A stretch of DNA of 37,110 nucleotides from Bdellovibrionales bacterium (GCA_947462765.1 CANHQK010000018.1:1-37110); one strand, 5' to 3'; positions 23,848 through 32,294 are shown, counted from the stretch's first letter. The notes: a model not told the origin generated them from the letters alone. A program made the numbers and translations.

Positions 23848-24456
23848 ATGGATGCGGAACTCCAGAGACAGATTCTTCCGGTTGAGACGCTTGATTTTGA
23901 GAGTCGCATGCTCGACCTAGTAGCGCGAAAGGATCTCTCGACCCTCGGGCATTCGAATCGTGTGGCAGAACTCACTCGGGAGTGGGCGGAGTTCATGTTG
24001 AGTCGAGGATCATGGGTGGGGGTCGATCCCGCCCGATTGGAGTCGGCCGCACGCTTGCATGACATTGGAAAGGTCATGGTGCCGGATGCAGTGCTGTTGA
24101 AGCCAGGTCCCCTCGATCCCGCTGAAAGGGATTTGATGAATGCCCATGCGGAAGCCGGGTATGAAATGGTGAAGAGCCACAGGAACGAGAGTTACGCGGC
24201 ATTGGCCGTCCGGCATCATCATGAGCGATGGGACGGCCGGGGTTACCCCTTGGGTCTTGAGGGCGATCAGATTCCATTCCAGGCCCAAGTGGTGGCCATT
24301 GCAGATGCCTTCGATGCGATGACCGAGGATCGGGTGTATAGAAAAGGTCGATCTCCTGAAGAAGCTCTGGTCGAGATTGAACGTTGCGCAGGAAGTCATT
24401 TCAGTCCGGTTCGGGTTGCTGAATTCGTGCAATTTATCCATGCGCGGAACGGCTGA
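23848..24456 (+). CDS. Stand-alone HD-GYP c-di-GMP phosphodiesterase
   Basis: A 202-residue protein consisting only of an HD-GYP domain, with no receiver or other sensor part. The HD motif is H71-D72 in LHDIGKV and the GYP motif is HHHERWDGRGYP (about 123-134); the upstream GHSNRVAELT and the later AIADAFDAMTEDRVYRKGRS segments complete the family signature. All metal-binding positions visible at this level are present, so hydrolysis of cyclic di-GMP is expected. It is preceded by a ribosome-binding site embedded next to an AGGAT hairpin and by the candidate CsrA-binding RNA. Post-transcriptional control by CsrA is therefore a reasonable hypothesis. Confidence 0.88.
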   Translation: MDAELQRQILPVETLDFESRMLDLVARKDLSTLGHSNRVAELTREWAEFMLSRGSWVGVDPARLESAARLHDIGKVMVPDAVLLKPGPLDPAERDLMNAHAEAGYEMVKSHRNESYAALAVRHHHERWDGRGYPLGLEGDQIPFQAQVVAIADAFDAMTEDRVYRKGRSPEEALVEIERCAGSHFSPVRVAEFVQFIHARNG

Positions 24457-24478
24457 TCTGGGGTAATCTGAAACCATC

Positions 24479-25345
24479 ATGTCCTCTTGGTTCGATGACC
24501 TCAAGACCCCGAAATTCAAAGGGGAACAGCAAAGCCGTGTAGCCAAGATCCCCGAGGGGCTCTGGGGCAAATGTCCTCAGTGCGGGGAGATCATCCAGAC
24601 CAGGCAGTTGCAAGAGAATCTCTCGGTCTGTTCCGAGTGTGGCCACCATCTCCGCGTCACTGCATCCGAGCGTGTGGCTCAGCTGACGGATGTGGATTCA
24701 TTCCGGCCATACGGGGGTGAGTTCAAATCGAACGATCCTCTCCAGTTCGACGATCAGAAGCCCTACAAGGACCGATTGGAACAGGCGATCCGCAATCATA
24801 AACTCAATGATGCTTTTTTGTGCGGAAAGGCGACTCTTGAGGGACTTCCTTTCCACATCGGCGTGTTCGAGTTCAAGTTCATGGGCGGTAGCATGGGGGT
24901 CGCGGTGGGAGAAAAAATCACCCTGACTCTCGAGAGTGCGCTTGAAGAGCGGATTCCTGCTGTGGTCATCTCGGCCAGCGGGGGAGCACGTATGCAAGAG
25001 GGGATCCTTTCCCTCATGCAAATGGCCAAGACTTCAGCGGTGATTCAAAAGATGCGGGATGCGGGAATCCCCTATATTTCCATTCTCACCGATCCGACCA
25101 CCGGTGGTGTTGCGGCTTCGTTTGCGATGCTTGGTGATGTCATCCTCGCCGAGCCGGGAGCATTGATCGGTTTTGCCGGACCGAGAGTGATCGAGCAGAC
25201 CATCCGTCAGAAGCTTCCTGAGGGATTCCAGAGAAGCGAGTTCCTGCTGAAGCACGGATTTGTCGACCGGATCGTTCCCCGCAAGGAGCTCCGTTCGGAA
25301 TTGCATCAGTTGTTCGTGCGTCTGGGAAGCCGGTGTTCCTTCTGA
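24479..25345 (+). CDS. accD: Acetyl-CoA carboxylase carboxyltransferase beta subunit
   Basis: A 288-residue subunit that, with AccA, transfers the carboxyl group from biotin to acetyl-CoA to make malonyl-CoA for fatty acids. The N-terminal zinc ribbon is C32-PQ-C35 and C51-SE-C54. The crotonase-fold core shows FMGGSMGVAVGEKITLTLE, ISASGGARMQEGILSLMQMAKTSA, and LTDPTTGGVAASFAMLGDVILAEPGALIGFAGPRVIEQTI. Length and motifs are normal. A TAATCT box ends 9 nt before ATG 24479 and there is no Shine-Dalgarno. Its end overlaps the lptD start by 13 bases. Confidence 0.97.
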   Translation: MSSWFDDLKTPKFKGEQQSRVAKIPEGLWGKCPQCGEIIQTRQLQENLSVCSECGHHLRVTASERVAQLTDVDSFRPYGGEFKSNDPLQFDDQKPYKDRLEQAIRNHKLNDAFLCGKATLEGLPFHIGVFEFKFMGGSMGVAVGEKITLTLESALEERIPAVVISASGGARMQEGILSLMQMAKTSAVIQKMRDAGIPYISILTDPTTGGVAASFAMLGDVILAEPGALIGFAGPRVIEQTIRQKLPEGFQRSEFLLKHGFVDRIVPRKELRSELHQLFVRLGSRCSF

Positions 25346-27624
25346 GCTGGATCCGAAGGTTTTCTGTTTTTTTCCTGGTTACTCCTTTCCTGGCATGCGG
25401 GGTGGCTTGGGCACAGTCCAATCTGATGCAGTTCGGTTCCGATCACACCCTGGTCAAGCGCAAGGAAGATCGGGTCGAGTTGCGCGGGAATGCCTACGTT
25501 TATCGTGACAACGAGGTGATCAAGGCCGATGCGATCGATCTCGATCAGAAAAAGGATTATGTCCGTGCCAGCGGTCGGGTGCTGTACCAGTTCGGCGAGT
25601 ATTCCGTCCGCGCGGATGCCATCGAGATGGATCTGAAGACCCATGTGGGAAGGATCCTGAACGGGAGTCTCTCCAACGGACAGTTCTCTTTGAGGGGATC
25701 GAGTTTTCTCACCGAGGGTCTCAAGCACTTCAAGATCAGCGATTACAACTACTCCACATGCGTGGATTGTCCGAACTCCTGGGAGCTCACGGGAAAAGAG
25801 GTGGATTTCACCATCGAGGGTTATGCCTTCATCCACGACTTCATCTTCAAGGTGAAGGATGCCTCCGTGATGTGGCTTCCCTTCATGGTCATTCCGGCCA
25901 AGACCAGGCGCCAGAGCGGTCTTTTGTTCCCCCGTTTCGGGGTGAATCAGGTCTATGGAGCGTTTGTGGTCCAGCCCTACTACTGGGCGATCAATGATTG
26001 GTCGGATATGACTTTCGGAGCCGGGGTTTACGCTAGCAGGGGAAGTCGTTTCGAGTGGGAGGGCCGGTATGTCCTGACTCCCGAGAGTCGCGGAAGTTTC
26101 AACCTATTCTGGACAAGGGATGATGCGGTACAAGGCCTTCACTACCGGTACGGGATCCGGAGCGAAATCTCCCAGGAGATGCCGTTTGGCTTTGATGCCA
26201 AGCTACGGTTGAACGAGGTGAGTGACTCGGGGTATCCGGTGACTTACTCCGAGGATGTGCCGGGCCGGCTTGAGCCCGTGGTGGCGAGTGACCTGTTTTT
26301 TTCGCGGAATGAGCCAGCGGTCAGCACGGTTCTGTCATTCAGGCGGATCCGGAATCTCCTCCGCTTTGATTCGAACAATCAGTTCGTGAGAGGATTCGAT
26401 CCCACCACGGTGCAGGATTCGCCGCGGATCGTAGTCAATTCCAACGATCAATTCGTTTTCGGTCAGAGTTTTGCAGCCGGGATCGAGGCCCGATTCAACC
26501 GGTTCTCGCGTGAGGCCGGACCTTTCGATCGGTTCACGGTGGGGACGGGGCAGGTCGAGACCATCCGCGAGGCGAACCGTTTCACGCTGATCCCGAATCT
26601 CTACACCACCTTGAATCCAAAACCCTGGCTCTCCCTAACGCCTTCTGTCCAGTACCGGTCGTTTTTTTATAATTTCAATGGAATCTATCCGAACCTCGCC
26701 CGGGGATACCTTTTGGCCCAAGCAGATCTGAGTTTTCAACTCGAGCGGGTCTTCCGCACCGCCGATCCCGGGGTGAGCTACAAACACACCATCCGCCCGA
26801 CCCTCACTTATGCGAACATCCCCACGACACAACAGTCGAGCAGTCATCCGTTCATCGATCAGGTCCAGAGCCAGGCGAGGCCGGGGCAGTATTTCGACAA
26901 TTCCGACATTGTTCCCGAACGGACCACACAGAACTTGAACAGTTACTTCACTCCGCTCGGGAATTCGCTCACGTATGGCCTGGTCACGCAGGTGTTCCGG
27001 AAGCAGGCGGGACGGAACGGAGCCCCCGATCAGGTGGTCCGCAGGTTCGAAGCCGGGCTGACCCAGACCCTGGACATCAAGGAGGCGAATCGCTTCTTGA
27101 ATGATCCCGGGAATGACGATCGCGTTCTTTTGTCGCCTTTGTTCACCCATATGATGTACACCGGGGATAAGTTCAATGCGCGTCTGGAATACACTTACTA
27201 TTCCTTTCTCGAGCGGTACCGTGATGCCCAGCTGTTGCCATTCGCCAATCCACACCGGCTGAGTTCGACTTTTTCCTGGGTGTTCGACCGGGCAGTGAAA
27301 GACGGTCTCCTCCGTTTCGAGCGCAGTCTCTCCGTGAATTACACCTTCTCCAAGCTGACCGCGCGGGTGTCGTCCCTTCAGACCAGTTCGAATTTTTCAT
27401 TGAACGATTATGTCATGCCGAGGGTGTCGCTCTCTTACAACCTCGTAAGCGGGAACTTCGCGCTTCTCGATAGTGCGTTCGGAGTGCTTTTTCAGAGTCC
27501 TTCCCGTTGCTGGCAGCTCGATCTCGGGGTGATCAACTCGATCGACCGGGGGACGGGGCCGGTGATCAATTTCTCGATGAACATCTCCGGGAATTCAATG
27601 GGCTCCTTGGATCAAACGTTGTAA
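25333..27624 (+). CDS. lptD: LPS-assembly outer-membrane protein LptD
   Basis: A 763-residue outer-membrane protein that inserts lipopolysaccharide into the outer leaflet. The signal peptide is about residues 1-28 (ending AWAQ). An OstA/LptA-like N-terminal jellyroll follows (DHTLVKRKEDRVELRGNAYVYRDNEVIKADAIDLDQ...), then the LptD barrel beginning around LPFMVIPAKTRRQSGLLFPRFG. The N-terminal domain has a Cys (STCVDC) that could take part in the disulphides typical of LptD. Start is GTG 25333 with GGAAG upstream, overlapping accD. Its TAA lies inside the -35 box of the surE promoter. Confidence 0.93.
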   Translation: MFLLSWIRRFSVFFLVTPFLACGVAWAQSNLMQFGSDHTLVKRKEDRVELRGNAYVYRDNEVIKADAIDLDQKKDYVRASGRVLYQFGEYSVRADAIEMDLKTHVGRILNGSLSNGQFSLRGSSFLTEGLKHFKISDYNYSTCVDCPNSWELTGKEVDFTIEGYAFIHDFIFKVKDASVMWLPFMVIPAKTRRQSGLLFPRFGVNQVYGAFVVQPYYWAINDWSDMTFGAGVYASRGSRFEWEGRYVLTPESRGSFNLFWTRDDAVQGLHYRYGIRSEISQEMPFGFDAKLRLNEVSDSGYPVTYSEDVPGRLEPVVASDLFFSRNEPAVSTVLSFRRIRNLLRFDSNNQFVRGFDPTTVQDSPRIVVNSNDQFVFGQSFAAGIEARFNRFSREAGPFDRFTVGTGQVETIREANRFTLIPNLYTTLNPKPWLSLTPSVQYRSFFYNFNGIYPNLARGYLLAQADLSFQLERVFRTADPGVSYKHTIRPTLTYANIPTTQQSSSHPFIDQVQSQARPGQYFDNSDIVPERTTQNLNSYFTPLGNSLTYGLVTQVFRKQAGRNGAPDQVVRRFEAGLTQTLDIKEANRFLNDPGNDDRVLLSPLFTHMMYTGDKFNARLEYTYYSFLERYRDAQLLPFANPHRLSSTFSWVFDRAVKDGLLRFERSLSVNYTFSKLTARVSSLQTSSNFSLNDYVMPRVSLSYNLVSGNFALLDSAFGVLFQSPSRCWQLDLGVINSIDRGTGPVINFSMNISGNSMGSLDQTL

Positions 27625-27647
27625 AACTGAGTCCTCGTCGGTACACT
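27619..27647 (+). promoter_or_regulatory. Leaderless-type promoter of surE
   Basis: TTGTAA (27619-27624; the TAA is the lptD stop), 17 nt, TACACT (27642-27647), then 7 nt to ATG 27655. No ribosome-binding site. Confidence 0.55.
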
Positions 27648-27654
27648 TTCATTT

Positions 27655-28416
27655 ATGAAAATCCTGCTTTCCAATGACGACGGGGTGCATGCGCCCGGGC
27701 TCCGGATTCTATACGAAGAATTGAAGAAACTCGGAACTGTCAAGGTGGTGGCGCCACTGGAAGAAAAGAGCACGATGGGGCATTCTTTGACGCTCCACAA
27801 GCCGCTCCGGCTTCTGCCCATGGAAAAAGACTTCTACGGGGTCAGCGGTTCTCCCGCCGATTGCGTTTACATCGGCATGAGGCAAGTGATGAAATCCACG
27901 CCGGATATCGTTGTTTCTGGGATTAACCGCGGCGCCAACCTCGGTCAGGACGTTTACTACTCGGGTACGGTTTCGGCAGCCCGCGAAGGATGCATGCTCG
28001 GGATTCCGTCTTATGCGGTGAGCCTGGATGTCGATTTCAAGAACCGCAAACCCGAATCCAAGCTCCATTACGAGACCGCCGCAAAAATGGCGGTCAAGGT
28101 GATCCGCGAGTTCCAAAAGAGGACTCTGCCCAAATTCACCTTGATGAACATCAATGTACCCGACCTTCCTCTGAAGCGGATCAAAGGGTTTATTCCGGCG
28201 CGTCAAGGATTTCGCTATTATTCCAGTGCTGTATTGAAGCGCACGGACCATCGCGGCAAAGATTACTTCTGGGTGGGCGGACAGTATCATGGTTTCGAGC
28301 CGGAATCCGATACGGATTGTGCGGTGGTGCATAAGGGATTCGTCTCCCTGACGCCGCTCAAGCTGGATGTGACCGATATGGCCTATCTGGATGAGATGAA
28401 GAGGTTGGCTGAGTAA
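27655..28416 (+). CDS. surE: 5'/3'-nucleotidase SurE
   Basis: A 253-residue nucleotide phosphatase of the SurE family, metal-dependent and acting on nucleoside monophosphates under stress. The N-terminal ILLSNDDGVHAPG holds the metal-binding Asp pair (D8, D9). SGSPADCVYIGMR and VVSGINRGANLGQDVYYSGTVSAAREG are the family's active-site blocks. The size is normal. It heads a pair with an M23 peptidase lipoprotein 3 nt downstream, an arrangement echoing the surE-(pcm)-nlpD order in Gammaproteobacteria. Confidence 0.96.
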   Translation: MKILLSNDDGVHAPGLRILYEELKKLGTVKVVAPLEEKSTMGHSLTLHKPLRLLPMEKDFYGVSGSPADCVYIGMRQVMKSTPDIVVSGINRGANLGQDVYYSGTVSAAREGCMLGIPSYAVSLDVDFKNRKPESKLHYETAAKMAVKVIREFQKRTLPKFTLMNINVPDLPLKRIKGFIPARQGFRYYSSAVLKRTDHRGKDYFWVGGQYHGFEPESDTDCAVVHKGFVSLTPLKLDVTDMAYLDEMKRLAE

Positions 28417-28419
28417 ACC

Positions 28420-29082
28420 ATGATGCTGAAAAGGCTCGCACAGGGGCTGTTTTTTGTTTCGCTGATGATCGAGCTGTCCGCTTGTGCGGTCAGACCGATC
28501 CAGTCGTCCCGTCGTGGCCTTTTGGAGGCTGAGGACCGTTTGGCGGTCACCCGGTCGAAAGGTGGCGAGAACCGCGCTGTTTCGAGAAAGACCGCTAGTG
28601 TCGATTTCGGGAATCGGACCATGGGGGCCGTTCCACTTCCAGGGCGTTGGCAGTGGCCTCTCAAAGAAGTCGAGATCTCATCGTCTTATGGCGAGCGAGG
28701 CGGGAAGTTCCATCAAGGGGTCGATCTGCGTGCAAAGATCGGCACGCCGGTCCTGGCTGCCGCGGCGGGTGAGGTGGTTTACGTCGGATCCAAGATTCGC
28801 GGTTACGGCAGGATGGTGGTTTTGAAGCACGAGAGCGGGTTTTACACCGTTTATGCCCATCACTCCAAGAATCTTGTGAAGATGGGCAATCGGGTTCACC
28901 AGGGGCAAGTGATCGCGTATTCCGGAAAAACCGGGCGCACCTTCGGGGCACACCTTCATTTCGAGTTGAGACGGGGTGCTCAAAGCATTGATCCTGAGTA
29001 CGCTTTCAACGGGTACTTCAAGGTTCCTGCAAACCGTAAGATTGCAAGCAAGGACAAGTCCGAAGCTTCATTCGAAGATTAA
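28420..29082 (+). CDS. M23 (LytM) peptidase lipoprotein, NlpD/EnvC-like
   Basis: A 220-residue envelope lipoprotein. Lipobox LSAC ends at C22 after a hydrophobic signal. A linker of about 50 residues leads to a C-terminal LytM domain (about 75-205). The zinc ligands of active M23 enzymes are present: H98 and D102 in HQGVD, and H180 in HLHFE; H147 in YAHHS is the usual catalytic His. Unlike E. coli NlpD and EnvC, whose sites are degenerate, this one should be able to cut peptidoglycan. There is no LysM domain. It follows surE by 3 nt and its end overlaps the convergent MBL-fold gene by 4 bases. Confidence 0.92.
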   Translation: MMLKRLAQGLFFVSLMIELSACAVRPIQSSRRGLLEAEDRLAVTRSKGGENRAVSRKTASVDFGNRTMGAVPLPGRWQWPLKEVEISSSYGERGGKFHQGVDLRAKIGTPVLAAAAGEVVYVGSKIRGYGRMVVLKHESGFYTVYAHHSKNLVKMGNRVHQGQVIAYSGKTGRTFGAHLHFELRRGAQSIDPEYAFNGYFKVPANRKIASKDKSEASFED

Positions 29083-30023
29083 ACTCCGGAGGCCGGTGAT
29101 GGCGCGGGGTTCGCGGCAGGCATGATCTTTTTCGGAATCCTGATTTCCTCGTTCCGCTTCGGCACGAAGAAGTTCGGAGCCGGTTCATAAGCCTTTTGTA
29201 GCCGTTCCCGGATCTCACCGATCTGGTTTCCGGGTAAGCGCAGGGCTTCGAGCTGATCGTGTTGGTACAGAAAGAAGTCGAAGTGCAGGGGTACGATCAT
29301 CGGTGCTTCGATCCGTTTCATATTGTGATCGACCAGATCTTCAAGGCTCTTTTTATTCGCGATTCCCACGAAATAAGCGTCGGTTTTTTTGGCAAACTCG
29401 GCATGAGGCTCGAAGAAGTGGCTGCCCTGGTCCACAATCAGGGCTCCGTCCGGGTGTTCGATCCGGAAGGCCCACACTTCTCCTTCTTTGAACTGGTAAA
29501 AGCCGAAGTGGAAGTCTTCCGGGACTGCACCGGGGAGGAACTTGATCGCGAGTTTGTGGAGTATGGCTGCATGCTGGCGACGGAAAGGGATCACCTTGAA
29601 CTTCCCGACCATGAATTCTTTTTTGTCCTCGATTTCCTCGAACCTGGCTTTTTCTTGGGGATCCTTGAGCGCGATTCTTTTCAGGGACGGGCCTCCGCGG
29701 ACTACTGCTCCCGTGGCACCCGAGACCGCACCGATGTCCGACACATGGTCGAAGTGACAGTGGCTCGCAAACACAGCTTGTGCCGTTTTGATTCCGGCCG
29801 ATTCGAGACCGGATTTCACTCTTTCTGGATTCGAACGGAACTCCTCGCCCAAGAGCCAATGTCTCCAGGTCGGCTTTGTGAAGACGGGATCGAAGAGCAG
29901 AGTGGTTTCTCCGTCGGTGATCGAGAGTCCGGCCACCCCGAGCCAGCGGGCCGTAAGCCCTTCGGCCGAGGCCTGAGCACTGAACCAGATGAGCAGTAAG
30001 GCAGCAAGAGAGGTGAGGCGCAT
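29079..30023 (-). CDS. Exported MBL-fold metal-dependent hydrolase
   Basis: A 314-residue protein with a signal peptide (about 1-20, ending ASAEG). The metallo-beta-lactamase fold shows FASHCHFDHVSDIGA (HxHxDH), and an additional His in PFRRQHAAI may complete a metal site. IVDQGSHFFEPHAEF supplies the acidic ligand region and VPLHFDFF a late His. The overall pattern (RWLGVAGLSITDGETTLLFDP) is that of the UlaG/NAPE-PLD-like branch acting on phosphodiesters or lactones, not of antibiotic-degrading enzymes. Substrate unknown. ATG 30023 lies 9 nt after TAAACT. Confidence 0.82.
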   Translation of the reverse strand: MRLTSLAALLLIWFSAQASAEGLTARWLGVAGLSITDGETTLLFDPVFTKPTWRHWLLGEEFRSNPERVKSGLESAGIKTAQAVFASHCHFDHVSDIGAVSGATGAVVRGGPSLKRIALKDPQEKARFEEIEDKKEFMVGKFKVIPFRRQHAAILHKLAIKFLPGAVPEDFHFGFYQFKEGEVWAFRIEHPDGALIVDQGSHFFEPHAEFAKKTDAYFVGIANKKSLEDLVDHNMKRIEAPMIVPLHFDFFLYQHDQLEALRLPGNQIGEIRERLQKAYEPAPNFFVPKRNEEIRIPKKIMPAANPAPSPASGV

Positions 30024-30032
30024 GATGAGGTC

Positions 30033-30060
30033 AGTTTAGCATGCAGAGGATGAAATCCAA
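30033..30060 (-). promoter_or_regulatory. Promoter of exported MBL-fold gene
   Basis: Minus strand: TTGGAT (30060-30055), 16 nt, TAAACT (30038-30033), then 9 nt to ATG 30023. The predicted leader is about 3 nt. Confidence 0.45.
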
Positions 30061-30106
30061 CCGGACGGTTTTATCTTGCTGCGACATTCCGGGGGATGGT
30101 ATCCGG

Positions 30107-31285
30107 ATGATGCACATGGGCCGATGGATCCGAACTCTTCTCATTCTGGTTTCAGTTTCGTTTTCTGCCACTGCCTGGTCTCTCGGGATGAATGATTTAT
30201 CGGTTCTCATTCCACTCCCCGGTCAGTCGGATTTCGACCGGATGATTCATCCCGGGTTCGAGGGGGGCAAGGGCCAATTGTTGCCTTGGGACACCTTCCG
30301 TTTCCTCCCGGTGCTTGCTGTCGAGGCCGATCCCGAGACTCTTTACCGGAATCACCTCCGTGTGGTCGGGATCCGCTTCGACCCCTGCTTTCAAGAGGGG
30401 CGGAAGGCTCCGTGCCGGCCCCAGATCCGGTTGGTGTGGCAGCCACTGATTTTTGTCGGGGATCAATCTTCGACTCTCGATGCCAGTGTGCACACGTTTT
30501 ACGAGCTGGCTCCCGGTGATTGGGAGATTCTGATTTCCGAGCTGACCGGTATATCCGACGGGGACCGGAGGATCCCGCTCCAGATTCATCCCCGTATCCT
30601 GAGAGAAGGACATTACGGTCCCACCTGGAGTCGGTTCCGTACAATCATCGGACGTTTTGCGGGTGAGTCCAACCTGATCCGGGCCACGGCAATGACCGTA
30701 CGCCAGGGGCGGGTCTGGGCTTTTATGGGAGTCGACCGGGTTCCCGGAGGATGGCGCCCCATCCGGATTCCTGCGCTTCCGGGAGAGACTCCTGTGAGGC
30801 AGAGCTTTTTACTGTTTCCGGAAGGGATGATGAATCTAGCCGAATTCAAGGGCTCGATCAGTCCTGTCGCAACGGGGTTCGAGGATTGGCAGAGTCTCGT
30901 GTCAGATTCGATCGAGTTCAAGGCCAAGGCCGGATTGCCCCGTTTGAAGTCCTTGATGGGAAGGGCGATTGAAATCGAAAATCCGCGACGGCACAATCCC
31001 GGGACGGTAGATTGTGTGTCGTGCCACATGGCCCAAACGGTCAGACTCTGGGGGCAGTCGCATTTTCCATCTTGGGATTGGGAGCGGGACTTCGAGTCGC
31101 AGCGCTATCCAGGGCGTGGTCTCGCATGGAGCAATACTTCAGTGAACCCCTCGAGGACCGACCGGGTGCGGGCTTTCGGGTATTTCGGAAGTGAGCCAGT
31201 CATCGCCCAACGGGTGATCCACGAGACCCTGGAGTCACTGGGTGGATACAAAAAAACCCCTCCGGTTAAGACGGAGAGGTTTTGA
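30107..31285 (+). CDS. Periplasmic single-haem c-type protein of unknown role
   Basis: About 392 residues with a signal peptide (hydrophobic IRTLLILVSVSFSATAW) and a single covalent-haem motif CVSCH (in VDCVSCHMAQ) about 90 residues before the C-terminus. The rest (for example NDLSVLIPLPG and QIRLVWQPLIF) belongs to a family I recall only as hypothetical proteins of predatory and myxobacterial genomes; that memory is weak. It might pass electrons or sense redox. In-frame ATGs at 30107, 30110 and 30116 are all possible, and the frame is open from 30041, but the signal peptide fits best with 30107-30116. The stop lies inside the tRNA terminator hairpin. Confidence 0.7.
   Translation: MMHMGRWIRTLLILVSVSFSATAWSLGMNDLSVLIPLPGQSDFDRMIHPGFEGGKGQLLPWDTFRFLPVLAVEADPETLYRNHLRVVGIRFDPCFQEGRKAPCRPQIRLVWQPLIFVGDQSSTLDASVHTFYELAPGDWEILISELTGISDGDRRIPLQIHPRILREGHYGPTWSRFRTIIGRFAGESNLIRATAMTVRQGRVWAFMGVDRVPGGWRPIRIPALPGETPVRQSFLLFPEGMMNLAEFKGSISPVATGFEDWQSLVSDSIEFKAKAGLPRLKSLMGRAIEIENPRRHNPGTVDCVSCHMAQTVRLWGQSHFPSWDWERDFESQRYPGRGLAWSNTSVNPSRTDRVRAFGYFGSEPVIAQRVIHETLESLGGYKKTPPVKTERF
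31250..31283 (-). terminator. Terminator of tRNA-Asp, inside a gene's 3' end
   Basis: AAAACCCCTCCG (31253-31264) pairs with CGGAGAGGTTTT (31272-31283), 11 of 12 pairs, with a 7-nt loop. On the minus strand a T-run of seven follows, so it should end the tRNA-Asp transcript. The last codons and stop of the haem protein lie within the same hairpin, where it may also act weakly for the plus strand. Confidence 0.8.
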
Positions 31286-31290
31286 AAAAA

Positions 31291-31367
31291 TGGCGGGAGT
31301 GATGGGACTTGAACCCACGGCCTTCGCCGTGACAGGGCGACGTTGTAACCAACTCAACTACACCCCC
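31291..31367 (-). tRNA. tRNA-Asp (GTC anticodon)
   Basis: A complete 77-nt cloverleaf including encoded CCA. The acceptor GGGGGTG pairs with CACTCCC (one G-T), followed by discriminator G and CCA. The D-stem is GTTG/CAAC, the anticodon stem TCGCC/GGCGA with loop CTGTCAC (GTC), and the T arm GTGGG-TTCAAGT-CCCAT. The discriminator G73 and GUC anticodon both fit aspartate. It stands alone, followed by its own terminator. Confidence 0.98.
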
Positions 31368-31421
31368 GCATTGGAATAAAAAGAAGGCTACCGGATGAGG
31401 GGGGCTTTGTCTAGAAATTTG

Positions 31422-32213
31422 TCAGAGCCCGAACCCGCATTTTTTAATCAGGAATTGATCGAATTCCGGGTCGGAGGGGAATAAAAACTCGACCTCGGAA
31501 CTCTCGTCCTGATTGAACAGGAGTGATGAGGGAATTTTGCAGGTCAGTGTGCCCTTGGTGATGGTGGCGGTGGTTCCAAGACGCGGGTCGCCTCCGCGTT
31601 TGTCCACTCGGAGCATCACCCCGGTTCCACGATACCGGATCCGGGCGAACTTGCGCTTGAAACGATCTGGATTGAGATCGATGGGAGCTGTTTCTTCCAA
31701 AACCCCTCCTGTCACCTCGTGAGTCTCTCCATCGAAGTCAACCGTTTCTCCGGTAGGCAGTGTGACTTTCATCCGAGCCGCTTGACCCGGTGTTTTGATC
31801 CACTCCAAGGCGGGCAGAACCTTGCGCGGAAACAGGTAAAGGTAACTCTCCATGAGTTGGGAAAGGTACTCGGTGGGGGCGTCGGTTACGGACAGAAAGA
31901 TATTCTGACGGGCCCGGCTCTGGAAATGAAATGTGAAGGTCCTGTCCGGACCCGCTCCAGGCTCAGACTCGCGGGGAATGATCCGGTTCACCCCTGTATT
32001 CGTGAAGCTGAATCCGACCACGGAGCGAGTGTCCTCGTTGATAGAAATCAGGTAAGACCCCCCGGTCGATGGGGCAATGGTCAGGGTATCTCCGGGTCTG
32101 CCAGGAATCATCAAGTCCCGCTCGGGTCCGGTGATGATCGCCTCGGGTGCCGGGCTCTGGGCATGGGAATCAAAGGGGGCGGAGGCCAGCATGAAAAGCA
32201 ATGTGAGAAACAT
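31422..32213 (-). CDS. Exported protein of unknown function
   Basis: A 263-residue protein with a signal peptide (MFLTLLFMLASAPFDSHAQS). The mature protein looks beta-rich: an early PGRPGDTLTIAPSTGGSYLISI and a C-terminal segment GTTATITKGTLTCKIPSS ending with a second Cys (KKCGFGL), so a disulphide is possible. No enzymatic motif seen. It has the strongest promoter on the minus strand (TTGACA, 17 nt, TAGATT) and a near-leaderless start, suggesting high expression. It is divergent from the dicarboxylate symporter. Family not recognised. Confidence 0.7.
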   Translation of the reverse strand: MFLTLLFMLASAPFDSHAQSPAPEAIITGPERDLMIPGRPGDTLTIAPSTGGSYLISINEDTRSVVGFSFTNTGVNRIIPRESEPGAGPDRTFTFHFQSRARQNIFLSVTDAPTEYLSQLMESYLYLFPRKVLPALEWIKTPGQAARMKVTLPTGETVDFDGETHEVTGGVLEETAPIDLNPDRFKRKFARIRYRGTGVMLRVDKRGGDPRLGTTATITKGTLTCKIPSSLLFNQDESSEVEFLFPSDPEFDQFLIKKCGFGL

Positions 32214-32222
32214 GATGGGCGA

Positions 32223-32251
32223 AATCTAACGCACTGCGTTAAAGTTGTCAA
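32223..32251 (-). promoter_or_regulatory. Strong promoter of the exported protein
   Basis: Minus strand: consensus TTGACA (32251-32246), 17 nt, TAGATT (32228-32223), then 9 nt to ATG 32213. An AACGCA/TGCGTT inverted repeat at 32228-32241 (AACGCACTGCGTT) lies in the spacer and could be an operator. Confidence 0.6.
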
Positions 32252-32259
32252 GTTGAACA

Positions 32260-32288
32260 TTGTTTCTGATCGGGCTTTCCGCTACGCT
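32260..32288 (+). promoter_or_regulatory. Leaderless-type promoter of the symporter
   Basis: TTGTTT (32260-32265), 17 nt, TACGCT (32283-32288), then 6 nt to ATG 32295. There is no Shine-Dalgarno. Confidence 0.55.
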
Positions 32289-32294
32289 CCGCGC

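Noticed and set aside
29542-29999. Plus-strand frames opposite the exported MBL-fold gene
   Set aside because: They are antisense shadows; the minus-strand frame has a signal peptide and the HCHFDH metal motif.
31719-32294. A 192-residue N-terminal extension of the symporter
   Set aside because: It is antisense to a gene with a signal peptide and strong promoter, is rich in charged residues unlike a transporter, and the family N-terminus begins at ATG 32295.
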